Shown: positions 16,373 through 24,258 of the stretch, piece after piece
How the letters are laid out: every line of letters begins with the position of its first letter
Numbering within the stretch: the stretch's first letter is position 1
DNA from: Bacteroidales bacterium UBA5548
Lineage (GTDB): Bacteria; Bacteroidota; Bacteroidia; Bacteroidales; UBA932
DNA length: 40,696 bases
Direction of reading: 5' to 3'
NCBI GenBank assembly: GCA_002425935.1
Contig: DINE01000026.1
Location: 32,776 to 73,471 of the forward strand
Notes under the pieces: model-generated
The model's input: the letters and a program-made list of their open reading frames with translations, nothing else
Databases searched by the model: none
Told to the model about the DNA's origin: nothing
Made by a program: the position numbers and the translations under genes

Positions 16373-17365
16373 CTACTGAAGAAGGCCTGTCAACTCCCTA
16401 ATCTCCTGCTTAGCCTTTTTCCACCTCGGGATGTCAATTTTTGGGCCTATCACCTCAACAACCTTTGCCGCCACAATTGAACCTACCTCACCGCAATCTC
16501 TGAGCGACAATCCGTTTGCATGTGCAAAGAGGAATCCTGCGGCATAAATATCTCCGGCACCTGTCGCGTCAATTGTATCAGCCGGCCAGGCCTCTATGTA
16601 GTGGTACTCCTCCCCTCTTTTAACCATTGACCCGTCTTTACCTATCTTAACAATTGCAGTATCACACATTTTTGCAATATCGTCCAGGGCCTCACGAGGC
16701 GGTTTGCCGGTAAAAACCTCAGCCTCTGTCTCGTTGGCAAAGACGATATCTACATAATTCTCTACTATGTCGTGAAGGAATGCATAGTTACTTTCGACAA
16801 CATTGTAACTTGCCATATCGATGGAGATAATCATACCAGCCTCTTTGGCAAGTTCGACAGCTCTGCGAACCAGATCCTGATTCTGAACAAGATATCCCTC
16901 AATATGAAAATAGTCATGACCTGCAAACTGCTCGGCCTTTAAATCTTCGGGAACAAGCTCGATGGCTGCCCCCAGATAAACGGCAAATGTTCTCTCTGCA
17001 TTGGGAGCGGTAATAAACACCATTGCCCTTCCCGAAGCTGCTTTACCCGTAAAGAGAGTCGATTTTATTCCGTTTCTTGCCTGATCACTCTTAAACAGCG
17101 ACCCTAGCTCGTCGTTTCCAACCTTACCGATAAATGTAGAGGGCATTCCCAGGACAGCAGTAGCCGTAATTGTATTTGCAGCAGAACCCCCTGCCACATA
17201 CTGCACACCCATTGGCTTAAGCGTATGCCATATCTTCTCGCCAGTCTCCCTGTCTACGTGCTGCATACTCCCTTCCGGAAGACGAAACTGTTCAAGAAGT
17301 GAGTCATTATCCAAAACTGCCAGAATATCAGTAAGAGCGTTGCCTATTCCCAAAATCGATTTCAC
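16373..17365 (-). CDS. PfkB-family sugar/nucleoside kinase, adenosine kinase-like
   Basis: 330 aa ribokinase-fold kinase. Both family signatures are present: GGSAANTITATAVLGMPSTF with IGKVGNDELGSLF near the N-terminus, and the C-terminal DTIDATGAGDIYAAGFLFA with the catalytic Asp in GAGD near residue 270. The N-terminal ILGIGNALTDILAVLD is like bacterial adenosine-kinase-type members of Bacteroidota, so a purine nucleoside is the likely substrate, though sugar kinases of this family look alike. The start is a GTG at 17365, aligned with the family N-terminus; no ATG fits. A perfect palindrome GTAAATATTTAC sits five bases upstream of it. Confidence 0.85.
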   Translation of the reverse strand: MKSILGIGNALTDILAVLDNDSLLEQFRLPEGSMQHVDRETGEKIWHTLKPMGVQYVAGGSAANTITATAVLGMPSTFIGKVGNDELGSLFKSDQARNGIKSTLFTGKAASGRAMVFITAPNAERTFAVYLGAAIELVPEDLKAEQFAGHDYFHIEGYLVQNQDLVRRAVELAKEAGMIISIDMASYNVVESNYAFLHDIVENYVDIVFANETEAEVFTGKPPREALDDIAKMCDTAIVKIGKDGSMVKRGEEYHYIEAWPADTIDATGAGDIYAAGFLFAHANGLSLRDCGEVGSIVAAKVVEVIGPKIDIPRWKKAKQEIRELTGLLQ

Positions 17366-17369
17366 GTCG

Positions 17370-17381
17370 GTAAATATTTAC
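17370..17381. promoter_or_regulatory. 12-base AT palindrome before the PfkB kinase start
   Basis: GTAAATATTTAC is a perfect palindrome four bases upstream of the GTG start. It could be an operator or chance in AT-rich sequence. Confidence 0.25.
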
Positions 17382-17425
17382 TGTTTATAAAAAATTTTAC
17401 GATAAATATAGCTGATTTTTCCGGA

Positions 17426-18127
17426 TTACTCTTTGCAGAATTTTACAGCCGCTTTTGCAAGAATCTCCATTGGATTCACCAGCAGAACAGATACATCTTT
17501 TGAACAAAGAACAAGCGGTATCTCTGTACAACCGGCAATAATCGCCTGTGCACCTCTCTGCACAAGCCTCTCTGATATCTCTTTGAGAAGCTTGCGTGGC
17601 TCTTTTTTATACCCGGCCTTTACACCTTTTTTGCCATAAACAGCCTCCATAACCATCTCCTCCTGCTCCTGTTCGGTTGGAGCAATGAACTCCAGCCCCA
17701 TCTTCTCAAGGGTTTTCTGGTAGAGTCTTGTTCTAATTGTTCCTGTTGTGGCCAGCACCCCTATTTTTGTTGCTCCGCTCTCCTTAACAAAGCCGGCAGA
17801 CAATTCAATCATATTCATGATGGGAAGGGTTGAGTATCTGTTAATCTCCGGGATATAGTAATGAGCTGTATTACAGGGGATAATTACAAGGTCTGCCTTG
17901 GCCTTCTCTAGCAGTTTCATCCCTTTAATCATGTATAGCAATGGAGACTCTCCGTTCTCTACAATATTTTGGGTTCTGTCCGGGATTTGAGGGTAGTTGT
18001 ATATGACAACGGGTATGTGGTCCTGATCTTTTTCTACCTTTGTGTTCTTGATAATGAGGTTAAAAAGGTATGATGTAGCCTCAGGGCCCATACCTCCGAG
18101 AATACCCAGAGTTTTAAGATTTTTCAT
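17426..18127 (-). CDS. Aspartate/glutamate racemase family protein
   Basis: 233 aa PLP-independent amino acid racemase. The two catalytic cysteines lie in VIIPCNTAHYYIP (first half) and AIIAGCTEIPLVL (second half), each within the family's conserved CNT and GCTE contexts. The N-terminus LGILGGMGPEATSYLFNLII is characteristic of aspartate racemases rather than MurI. The product would be D-aspartate or D-glutamate, which could feed cell wall synthesis. First gene of a minus run, 60 bases ahead of the PfkB kinase; divergent from panC with 82 bases between starts. Confidence 0.9.
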   Translation of the reverse strand: MKNLKTLGILGGMGPEATSYLFNLIIKNTKVEKDQDHIPVVIYNYPQIPDRTQNIVENGESPLLYMIKGMKLLEKAKADLVIIPCNTAHYYIPEINRYSTLPIMNMIELSAGFVKESGATKIGVLATTGTIRTRLYQKTLEKMGLEFIAPTEQEQEEMVMEAVYGKKGVKAGYKKEPRKLLKEISERLVQRGAQAIIAGCTEIPLVLCSKDVSVLLVNPMEILAKAAVKFCKE

Positions 18128-18165
18128 TTAAAATGCAGATTTTAAGCAGAAAAAGGTTCAGGGTG

Positions 18166-18196
18166 CAAAGTTCATATTTTTTTGTAGGTTTGCAAA
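18166..18196 (-). promoter_or_regulatory. Promoter of the racemase gene
   Basis: Reading the minus strand: TTTG (18196-18193), a 19-base spacer, and GAACTTTG (18173-18166), seven of eight matches to TAnnTTTG. It lies 38 bases before the racemase ATG and overlaps the panC promoter region. Confidence 0.5.
18185..18192 (+). promoter_or_regulatory. -7 box of panC
   Basis: TAGGTTTG, a full match to TAnnTTTG, 17 bases before the panC ATG. It overlaps the spacer of the divergent racemase promoter, so the two promoters probably compete. Confidence 0.5.
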
Positions 18197-18209
18197 AATT
18201 TTCAAATTG

Positions 18210-19070
18210 ATGACAATCTGTTACACTTTGTCCCAGCTCAGCGAAACCCTTGCATCTTTTCCAAAAGATATCCAAACAGGCTTTGTGCCAACAATGGGAG
18301 CACTTCATGAGGGACATATTTCACTTGTAAAAAGAGCGGCTGAAGATTGCAGAGAGGTAGTTGTGAGTATCTTCGTTAACCCCACTCAGTTTAACAACCT
18401 CGATGATCTGGCAAAATACCCGAGGACAGTTGAACAGGATTGCCTGATGCTCGAGAAGGCCGGAGCTACCGTTGTTTTCATTCCATCTGAGAACGAGATA
18501 TATCCACAAAAAGATGAGAGGGTATTCGATTTGGGAGAGTTGGATAAATATGGCGAAGGGCCAAGAAGACCGGGGCACTTCAATGGTGTGGCTCAGGTTG
18601 TTACCAGACTGTTTGACCTTGTTAAACCCGGTTACGCCTATTTTGGAGAAAAAGATTTTCAGCAGCTTGCAATTATAAGGTATTTCGCGGCAAAACTTAA
18701 ATATCCGGTAAAGATTGTTTCGTGCCCGACAGTGAGAGAGAGTGACGGACTTGCAATGAGTTCAAGAAATATGCTTCTCTCTGCAGACCACAGAGCTGCT
18801 GCCCCATCAATTTACAAGGCCCTTAAAAAGGCGGCAGATATTACATCGGCACAAAATTTGTCTCTGAATTGCCCTGCACCGGAAGAGCTTGCTGAAATTG
18901 TTGCCGGAGAGATAAACTCAAACCCACTGCTCAAAACCGAATATGTAGAAATTGTAAACGCAATTACACTTAAACCGGTAAAAAGCTGGGAAGAGGCAGA
19001 TGAGATACAGCTTTGTACAGCTGTTTTTGCAGGAAAGGTAAGACTAATAGATAATCAAAAACTTAAGTGA
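18210..19070 (+). CDS. panC: Pantothenate synthetase (pantoate--beta-alanine ligase)
   Basis: Joins pantoate and beta-alanine with ATP to make pantothenate (vitamin B5), the precursor of coenzyme A. 286 aa, normal length. The nucleotidyltransferase HIGH-type motif is in VPTMGALHEGHISLVKRA near residue 26; then VVSIFVNPTQFN, the FGEKDFQQLAIIR strand, and the KMSKS-like VRESDGLAMSSRN. I start at the ATG at 18210; the TTG immediately before it is in frame but unnecessary. panD follows one base after the stop, so beta-alanine supply and its ligation are encoded together. No panB is in the window. Confidence 0.96.
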   Translation: MTICYTLSQLSETLASFPKDIQTGFVPTMGALHEGHISLVKRAAEDCREVVVSIFVNPTQFNNLDDLAKYPRTVEQDCLMLEKAGATVVFIPSENEIYPQKDERVFDLGELDKYGEGPRRPGHFNGVAQVVTRLFDLVKPGYAYFGEKDFQQLAIIRYFAAKLKYPVKIVSCPTVRESDGLAMSSRNMLLSADHRAAAPSIYKALKKAADITSAQNLSLNCPAPEELAEIVAGEINSNPLLKTEYVEIVNAITLKPVKSWEEADEIQLCTAVFAGKVRLIDNQKLK

Positions 19071-19071
19071 G

Positions 19072-19422
19072 ATGTTATTGGAGCTGATGAAGTCCAAAAT
19101 ACACAGAGCCCGTGTAACTGAAGCAAACCTTAACTACATAGGTAGCGTAACTATTGACGAAGATCTGATAGAGGCGGCGGGGCTGTATATAAACGAAAAG
19201 GTGGCTATTGTAAACATAGATAATGGTGAGCGCATTGAGACTTATGTTATCAAAGGTGAGCGCGGAAGCGGAAAAATAGGAATCAACGGAGCCGCTGCTC
19301 ATAAATTTTCAGTCGGGCATCTGGTTATTATTATGGCCTATGCTCATATGACACCGGAAGAGGCACTTACATTTAAACCAAAGGTAATTTTCCCCGACTC
19401 CGAAACTAACAAACTGGTTTAG
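19072..19422 (+). CDS. panD: Aspartate 1-decarboxylase precursor
   Basis: Makes beta-alanine from aspartate for pantothenate synthesis. The enzyme is translated as a proenzyme that cleaves itself between Gly24 and Ser25 to create the pyruvoyl cofactor; with the ATG at 19072 the motif NYIGSVTID places Gly24-Ser25 exactly as in E. coli PanD. Other expected residues: KSKIHRARVT at the N-terminus, the active-site Tyr in RIETYVIKGERGSGKIGINGAA (shared with the Arg and Gly-rich loop). 116 aa, slightly shorter than E. coli's 126. A second ATG five codons in would shift the numbering and is less likely. Confidence 0.96.
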   Translation: MLLELMKSKIHRARVTEANLNYIGSVTIDEDLIEAAGLYINEKVAIVNIDNGERIETYVIKGERGSGKIGINGAAAHKFSVGHLVIIMAYAHMTPEEALTFKPKVIFPDSETNKLV

Positions 19423-19434
19423 TAACAATCAGAA

Positions 19435-20430
19435 ATGAAACAACGTATTATATCGGCTGTTAAGTATATACTGCTTTTTGCGGCGGCGGTTGTTTTGTTG
19501 TGGTTTTCGTTCAGAGAGGTTAAGTGGAATGACTTTACTAATGGCCTTAGGAGTGCAGACTATACTCTCATAGCGCTGTCGATGATTGTAAGCGTAGCTG
19601 CTTTCTGGATCAGAGCTTTAAGGTGGAGGATGATAATGCTTCCGCTAAACAGCGGGGTGCGCAGGGTGGACTCGTGGGATGGAATTAACATTGGATATAT
19701 CACAAATTTTGCAGTTCCCCGTGCAGGCGAATTTGCCCGTTGCGGAGTGATTACCAGCAAGACAGGTCTCTCATTTGAAAAGGTTACAGGGACAGTTGTC
19801 CTTGAGAGAAGCGTCGATCTGCTGTCACTGGCAATACTCTCTACAGCCGTCTTTGTATTTCAGTGGAGCAGGTTTGGAACCTTTATCGACAAACAGATCT
19901 TCTCTGCCTTTGGAGATCGGTTTTCGAACGGATTCGGGATTGCAGCAGCTACTCTGATTGCTACATTCGCAATATTTTTCTACATTGTTTATGCTTTCCG
20001 AAAAAAACATCCGGTATTCAGAAAGATTGCCGACATAGTAAAAGGGGTAATGGCAGGAATAGTTTCGGGCTTTAGAATGAAGCAGAAGTGGCTCTTTATT
20101 ATTTATACCATACTAATCTGGATATGCTACTGGCTGATGAGCTATACCACCATTCTTGCATTTCCTTCAGTAGAGGGGCTAAACGGCTCTGATGCGCTTT
20201 TTCTGATGGTAATCGGCGGCTTTGGGTGGGCAGTTCCGGTACAGGGAGGAATAGGGGCTTACCATTTTATTATTTCTCTTGCGCTTGCAACTATTTACGG
20301 AATAGATCAGACAACCGGAGTTGTTTTTGCAACAATATCCCACGGTTCACAGGCACTTACTATGATTGCATGCGGAGCCGTCTCGCTCATTGGTTTCTCT
20401 CTGTTTAAGAGCAAACGTTCTGTAGATTAA
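19435..20430 (+). CDS. Flippase-like integral membrane protein (lysylphosphatidylglycerol synthase TM region family)
   Basis: 331 aa polytopic inner membrane protein with about eight hydrophobic segments. The family signatures are recognisable: INIGYITNFAVPRAGEFARC near residue 83 and GGFGWAVPVQGGIGAYHFI near 260, as in the UPF0104/AglD-like proteins related to the flippase half of MprF. There is no soluble lysyltransferase domain, so lysyl-lipid synthesis is not implied; lipid or lipid-linked sugar flipping is a guess. It starts 12 bases after panD. From memory this pairing with panCD recurs in Bacteroidales, but no functional link is obvious. Confidence 0.82.
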   Translation: MKQRIISAVKYILLFAAAVVLLWFSFREVKWNDFTNGLRSADYTLIALSMIVSVAAFWIRALRWRMIMLPLNSGVRRVDSWDGINIGYITNFAVPRAGEFARCGVITSKTGLSFEKVTGTVVLERSVDLLSLAILSTAVFVFQWSRFGTFIDKQIFSAFGDRFSNGFGIAAATLIATFAIFFYIVYAFRKKHPVFRKIADIVKGVMAGIVSGFRMKQKWLFIIYTILIWICYWLMSYTTILAFPSVEGLNGSDALFLMVIGGFGWAVPVQGGIGAYHFIISLALATIYGIDQTTGVVFATISHGSQALTMIACGAVSLIGFSLFKSKRSVD

Positions 20431-20440
20431 ACTTTTTTTA

Positions 20441-20448
20441 TAAATTTG
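20441..20448 (+). promoter_or_regulatory. -7 box of the histidine kinase gene
   Basis: TAAATTTG, a full match to TAnnTTTG, 14 bases before the GTG start. A partial -33 (TTCTG near 20418-20422) is at a suitable distance. Confidence 0.5.
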
Positions 20449-20462
20449 CCAAACCTAACCTA

Positions 20463-22412
20463 GTGATATTGGCAAAAATCAATAAATCAGGTCATTTTTT
20501 CATTGCTGATTATGCAAAATGCATAGTGGCGCTGCTTGTGCTGACCCTCTGTGCTACACCACTAAAATCACAGAATGCAGAGGCCGAACAGGAGGTTTAT
20601 CTGCTAATCTCATCCTTTAATCCTGACACCCGCAGAACTCTAGATTTTATAAATGAGTTTGAGTCTGCTTTAGGGCCCGACTACAAGGAGAACTCAATAA
20701 TCCTGATTGAAGATCTGGGCGCAAAGAATTTTAACGAAGAGGCCTATCTGTGGAAAGGGAGAGTGGAGGCGCTGCTCAAAAAGTATAAACACAAGAGGAT
20801 CCGAGCCATAATCGCTATCGGGCAGGAGGCCTGGGCTGCTCTGCTTGCACAAGAGCATCTGCCGGAAGGAGTTCCGATATTCGGAGAGCATATAAGCACC
20901 AACGGAATTGATCTTCCTGAAACAATTGTTGACGAAACATGGCAGCCCGAATGGGTAAACATGGCCAGGAAAGCCCGAAGAAAGACTAACGCAGGAGGGG
21001 TGCTTCATCTCTATCACCCCAGACGAAATATAGAGCTCATCCTCAGTTTTTTTCCTGAAACAAAAAACATCGTCTTTCTCTCCGATAATACATACGGAGG
21101 CCTATCTATCAAGACCCTCTTTAAAAGAGATATGAATGAAGTATCAGGCATAAATTACTCATTTCTGGATACGCGTGAACTCAACTATGCCGAGATACTT
21201 GAATCGGTAAGGATTCTGCCCGAAAACACAGCACTGCTCATAGGTACCTGGAGGGTGAACAAAGATGGTCAGTACTTTTTAGGTAACTCGCTCGAGGAGC
21301 TTATCTCTGCAAATGAAAAGCTGCCTGTGTTTACAATGTCTGGATCCGGGCTCGGGTCAGGTGCAATTGGGGGTTACCTGCCAAGTTACGGTCTTCATGC
21401 AAAAGAGATTGTCAACATGATTGAGTCATTTTACAAAGGCTACCCCGATTCAGTCAGATTCAACACATCAGGAGGCAGTTACCAGTTCGATCAGAAGCTT
21501 ATTGAAAAACTTAAAATCAAAAGCGAGATGCTCCCTCCGGGAAGTGTTTTAATAAATGCAAAGGATCCAAGACTTATTCGATACCGAAACTACCTGATAA
21601 TTGTCTCTTCAGTAACGGTAATTCTCTCAATCTTCATGGTTGCGCTTTACATTCTGTACAACAGAAACAAAAGGCTTCGCAAACATCTGGAAGAGCAAAA
21701 GCAGGAGCTTATCGAAGCAAAGGAGCGTGCAGAGGAGAGCGACCACCTGAAATCGGCTTTCCTTGCAAATATGAGCCATGAAATAAGGACACCGCTAAAT
21801 TCTATCGTTGGTTTCTCCAACCTTTTAATCTCTGATGACTACACTCAGGAGCAACGCGCCGAAATGAACAAAGTGATCTCCCAGAATTCTGAGTTGCTGC
21901 TCACACTGATAACAGACATTCTGGATATTTCAAGACTTGAAACAGGAAAGCTCAATTTCGTTTACCGTCAGACAGAGATAAACACTCTTTGCGAACAGGT
22001 AATATCCACAATAGCACACCTCAAGAAGCCCTCAATCGAATACAGTTTTAAACCTGCACTTGAATCGTGCGAGATTACCACAGATGTTCATAGGCTTTCA
22101 CAGGTACTTCTGAACCTCCTTACAAATGCAAACAAATTTACCCAGCAGGGAAAAATTGAACTGAGTTATGAACTAAAAGGGAATTTTCTGCAGTTTTCTG
22201 TTACCGACACAGGTTGCGGAGTGTCTCAGGATCAGCATAAAAAGCTATTTGAGCGGTTTGGAAAGCTTAACACATTTACACAGGGAGCAGGGCTTGGTCT
22301 GGCTATCTCAAAACAGATAGTCAACAACCTTGGCGGAAAAATCTGGATTGACCCGGACTATACCCAGGGGGCAAGATTCTGCTTCACTCATCCGGTAAAC
22401 ACCACATCCTGA
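20463..22412 (+). CDS. Sensor histidine kinase with an ABC substrate-binding-like periplasmic domain
   Basis: 649 aa. Residues about 18-36 are a signal peptide or first membrane helix; 42-365 are a periplasmic domain whose rhythm (VYLLISSFNPDTRRT, IIAIGQEAWAALL, IVFLSDNTYGG, LLIGTW) resembles the ABC transporter substrate-binding-like domain used as a sensor; 377-400 is a membrane helix; then a short coiled coil. The H-box ANMSHEIRTPLN places the phosphoacceptor at His439. The ATPase domain shows the N box LLNLLTNANKFT, VTDTGCGVS and GAGLGLAIS. There is no receiver domain and no response regulator gene in the window, so it is an orphan here. The start is a GTG at 20463, 14 bases after a promoter box; no ATG is available before the signal segment. 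Confidence 0.88.
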   Translation: MILAKINKSGHFFIADYAKCIVALLVLTLCATPLKSQNAEAEQEVYLLISSFNPDTRRTLDFINEFESALGPDYKENSIILIEDLGAKNFNEEAYLWKGRVEALLKKYKHKRIRAIIAIGQEAWAALLAQEHLPEGVPIFGEHISTNGIDLPETIVDETWQPEWVNMARKARRKTNAGGVLHLYHPRRNIELILSFFPETKNIVFLSDNTYGGLSIKTLFKRDMNEVSGINYSFLDTRELNYAEILESVRILPENTALLIGTWRVNKDGQYFLGNSLEELISANEKLPVFTMSGSGLGSGAIGGYLPSYGLHAKEIVNMIESFYKGYPDSVRFNTSGGSYQFDQKLIEKLKIKSEMLPPGSVLINAKDPRLIRYRNYLIIVSSVTVILSIFMVALYILYNRNKRLRKHLEEQKQELIEAKERAEESDHLKSAFLANMSHEIRTPLNSIVGFSNLLISDDYTQEQRAEMNKVISQNSELLLTLITDILDISRLETGKLNFVYRQTEINTLCEQVISTIAHLKKPSIEYSFKPALESCEITTDVHRLSQVLLNLLTNANKFTQQGKIELSYELKGNFLQFSVTDTGCGVSQDQHKKLFERFGKLNTFTQGAGLGLAISKQIVNNLGGKIWIDPDYTQGARFCFTHPVNTTS

Positions 22413-22434
22413 AAATAAACACAAATTAAACAAA

Positions 22435-22593
22435 ATGTCACTATTAAGAGTTCTGGTATGCATACTCTTCCCTCCGCTTGCCGTTATTGATTACGGATGC
22501 GGCTCTGTCCTTATTGTCTTTCTTCTTACACTTGCAGGATGGGTTCCCGGAGTTATCGCAGCACTTATCATCGTAAACAGGAGAAGATATTAA
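22435..22593 (+). CDS. Small Pmp3/YqaE-family membrane protein
   Basis: 52 aa, two membrane helices. The first carries the family hallmark around CILFPPLAVIDYGCG, and the second is VFLLTLAGWVPGVIAALIIV, ending in a basic NRRRY tail. This is the Pmp3 (PMP3/YqaE/UPF0057) family, known for stress-related membrane potential effects in yeast and plants; the bacterial role is not established. The gene begins 22 bases after the histidine kinase stop and ends six bases before the thermonuclease start, so all three are probably one transcript. Confidence 0.88.
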   Translation: MSLLRVLVCILFPPLAVIDYGCGSVLIVFLLTLAGWVPGVIAALIIVNRRRY

Positions 22594-22599
22594 TCTGCT

Positions 22600-23103
22600 A
22601 TGAAAAGACTAACCTTTAAGTATCCGCTGGTAGTTCTGACTCTTCTATTTGTCGCAATGTGGGCAAATTCGTGCAAATCGGCAAAGATTACAGACAACTA
22701 CGAATACTACACGGTTAAGAAGGTTGTGGACGGAGACACTTTCTGGATTGATGATGGCACATCAAAAGGGGCAAAGGTTCGTCTCATTGGTGTAGATGCC
22801 CCCGAATCAAGACGTACCGGCAGAAAAGAGGTTGGGTATTACGGCAAAGAGGCAAAAGCACATCTGGAATCATTTCTGCTGAACAGAAGGGTGAGGCTTG
22901 AGTATGATGTAAACAGGTATGACCGTTATATGAGGATACTCGCATATGCATATCTTGAAGATGGAACATTTTTGAATGCATACCTTGTCGAGAACGGCTA
23001 TGCGATGGTACTCACAGTACCACCCAATGTTAAACACACCGATCTTTTTCTTAAACTTCAGCAAAACGCCAGAATTCAAAACAAGGGTTTATGGGGTAAA
23101 TAA
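22600..23103 (+). CDS. Thermonuclease (staphylococcal nuclease-like), lipoprotein
   Basis: 167 aa secreted or lipid-anchored SNase-fold nuclease that cleaves DNA and RNA with calcium. The N-terminus is a lipoprotein signal (MWANSC, Cys25). Conserved catalytic features: VVDGDTFWID, VRLIGVDAPESRR (Arg, Asp and Glu of the active site), YGKEAKAHLESFL, and the second arginine in VNRYDRYMRILAYAYL, followed by NAYLVENGYA. All expected active-site residues are present, so it should be active. Six bases downstream of the Pmp3-like gene. Its stop is seven bases from the convergent DUF5050 gene's stop. Confidence 0.92.
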   Translation: MKRLTFKYPLVVLTLLFVAMWANSCKSAKITDNYEYYTVKKVVDGDTFWIDDGTSKGAKVRLIGVDAPESRRTGRKEVGYYGKEAKAHLESFLLNRRVRLEYDVNRYDRYMRILAYAYLEDGTFLNAYLVENGYAMVLTVPPNVKHTDLFLKLQQNARIQNKGLWGK

Positions 23104-23110
23104 CAGCACA

Positions 23111-24112
23111 TCAGTTGAGTACTGTTTCAAGCCTCCCATCCTTTAAAGTTCTTATCAGCCGGTCTCCGCTGAAAATTATGATATAGTCACCAACTTCATA
23201 CACCTCACCAGGAACTGATGAAATCGCTTCAACAGATTTCCCGTCAAAGCTCATCCTGTAGAGTGTGTTCTCGTTAGGTTCGGCTGAACGAAAATAGAGC
23301 CACCTCTCAATAAATGCCAGATTGCCGTCATACTCAGGCAGCGGCGTTGGCAGCTTCTTTGGATTTCTGCTGTTGTTTGAAACAATACACAACCCATTTT
23401 GGTACTGCTTAGTATTGTTATCGTAGTAACCACCCATTTGCCTGTAAAACACCCACCTCCAGCTATCTGACACAATAAACTCAGGGATAATCCGGTTATC
23501 GCTCAGCAGATGGTCGGTTTTGCGGGAGGCTCTGTCATAAATATGCATACCCCCATACTGAGAATTTGCAGAGGTGTTTTCCCACCACTTTGTATAGAAT
23601 ATATAATCTGTAGTAATAAAAACATTTGTTATAAAATCACGCTCACCAATAGCAGGTTCCTTGGGTTTGGTGATGTTGTTGGTGTTAATCTGATAAAGTT
23701 TACCCTCTTGATAAAAGTAGGCCATCCCGCTGTTATGCACTCTTATATACGATGCATCAATATCGAAAAAGATCCTGTCTCTTCCGTTAACTGATACTCT
23801 GTAAAGACCTCTCTTCCCGGTACGATCGTTATTGTTAAAATAGTAAATAAATTGCCCGATCACATTTATCTGGCTCGGCATATCATGGGAGATTCTCCTC
23901 TTGAGTGTTCCGTCAATATTAATTCTGTATAGTTTAAATGAATCCCGGGGATTGGCATAGTACACCACCCCATCCTGATAAGCTACTAGTCCACCTTGTT
24001 TTAAGTTGGAATTGGTATTACCCCAAACGTTAAGTTTGTCTCTGTTTGACCCCTGAGATGAGGCGGTCATGCATAATCCCAGCAAGAGAATTGCAATTAA
24101 TAACCTTTTCAT
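23111..24112 (-). CDS. Secreted DUF5050-type beta-propeller-like protein
   Basis: 333 aa. Signal peptide ending near MTASSQG (residue 21). The rest is a series of short repeats of the kind YYANPRDSFKLYRINIDG, IYYFNNNDRTGKRGLYRVSV, MAYFYQEGKLYQINTNN and LYFRSAEPNENTLYRMSFDG, each with a YY/YF strand followed by a loop and a LYRI/LYRM strand. That rhythm is the DUF5050 repeat, which is predicted to form a propeller-like fold. No catalytic motif is visible and the function is unknown. It is transcribed alone, divergent from the GH16 gene, with a TAAATTTG box 47 bases before its ATG. Confidence 0.72.
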   Translation of the reverse strand: MKRLLIAILLLGLCMTASSQGSNRDKLNVWGNTNSNLKQGGLVAYQDGVVYYANPRDSFKLYRINIDGTLKRRISHDMPSQINVIGQFIYYFNNNDRTGKRGLYRVSVNGRDRIFFDIDASYIRVHNSGMAYFYQEGKLYQINTNNITKPKEPAIGERDFITNVFITTDYIFYTKWWENTSANSQYGGMHIYDRASRKTDHLLSDNRIIPEFIVSDSWRWVFYRQMGGYYDNNTKQYQNGLCIVSNNSRNPKKLPTPLPEYDGNLAFIERWLYFRSAEPNENTLYRMSFDGKSVEAISSVPGEVYEVGDYIIIFSGDRLIRTLKDGRLETVLN

Positions 24113-24159
24113 GACTTTGATTTTTAATTAATTAGAAGTCTGTGACTGGAGACGCTTAC

Positions 24160-24167
24160 CAAATTTA
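24160..24167 (-). promoter_or_regulatory. -7 box of the DUF5050 gene
   Basis: TAAATTTG on the minus strand, a full consensus match, 47 bases before the ATG at 24112. The -33 region has only ATTG at an over-long spacing. Confidence 0.4.
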
Positions 24168-24220
24168 ATGAAAATTTATAAATAATCCTGCAATTATGCA
24201 GAATTTTAAATGTTTTTTGG

Positions 24221-24228
24221 TAAATTTG
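24221..24228 (+). promoter_or_regulatory. -7 box of the GH16 gene
   Basis: TAAATTTG, a full match, 30 bases before the ATG at 24259. Its position downstream of the in-frame ATG at 24196 argues against that earlier start. Confidence 0.5.
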
Positions 24229-24258
24229 GTTCATTCTAACCTCAAAACTATCACCACT

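Noticed and set aside
24196..24258. Earlier ATG for the GH16 gene
   Set aside because: A full TAAATTTG promoter box lies downstream of it, and the ATG at 24259 leads straight into a signal peptide.
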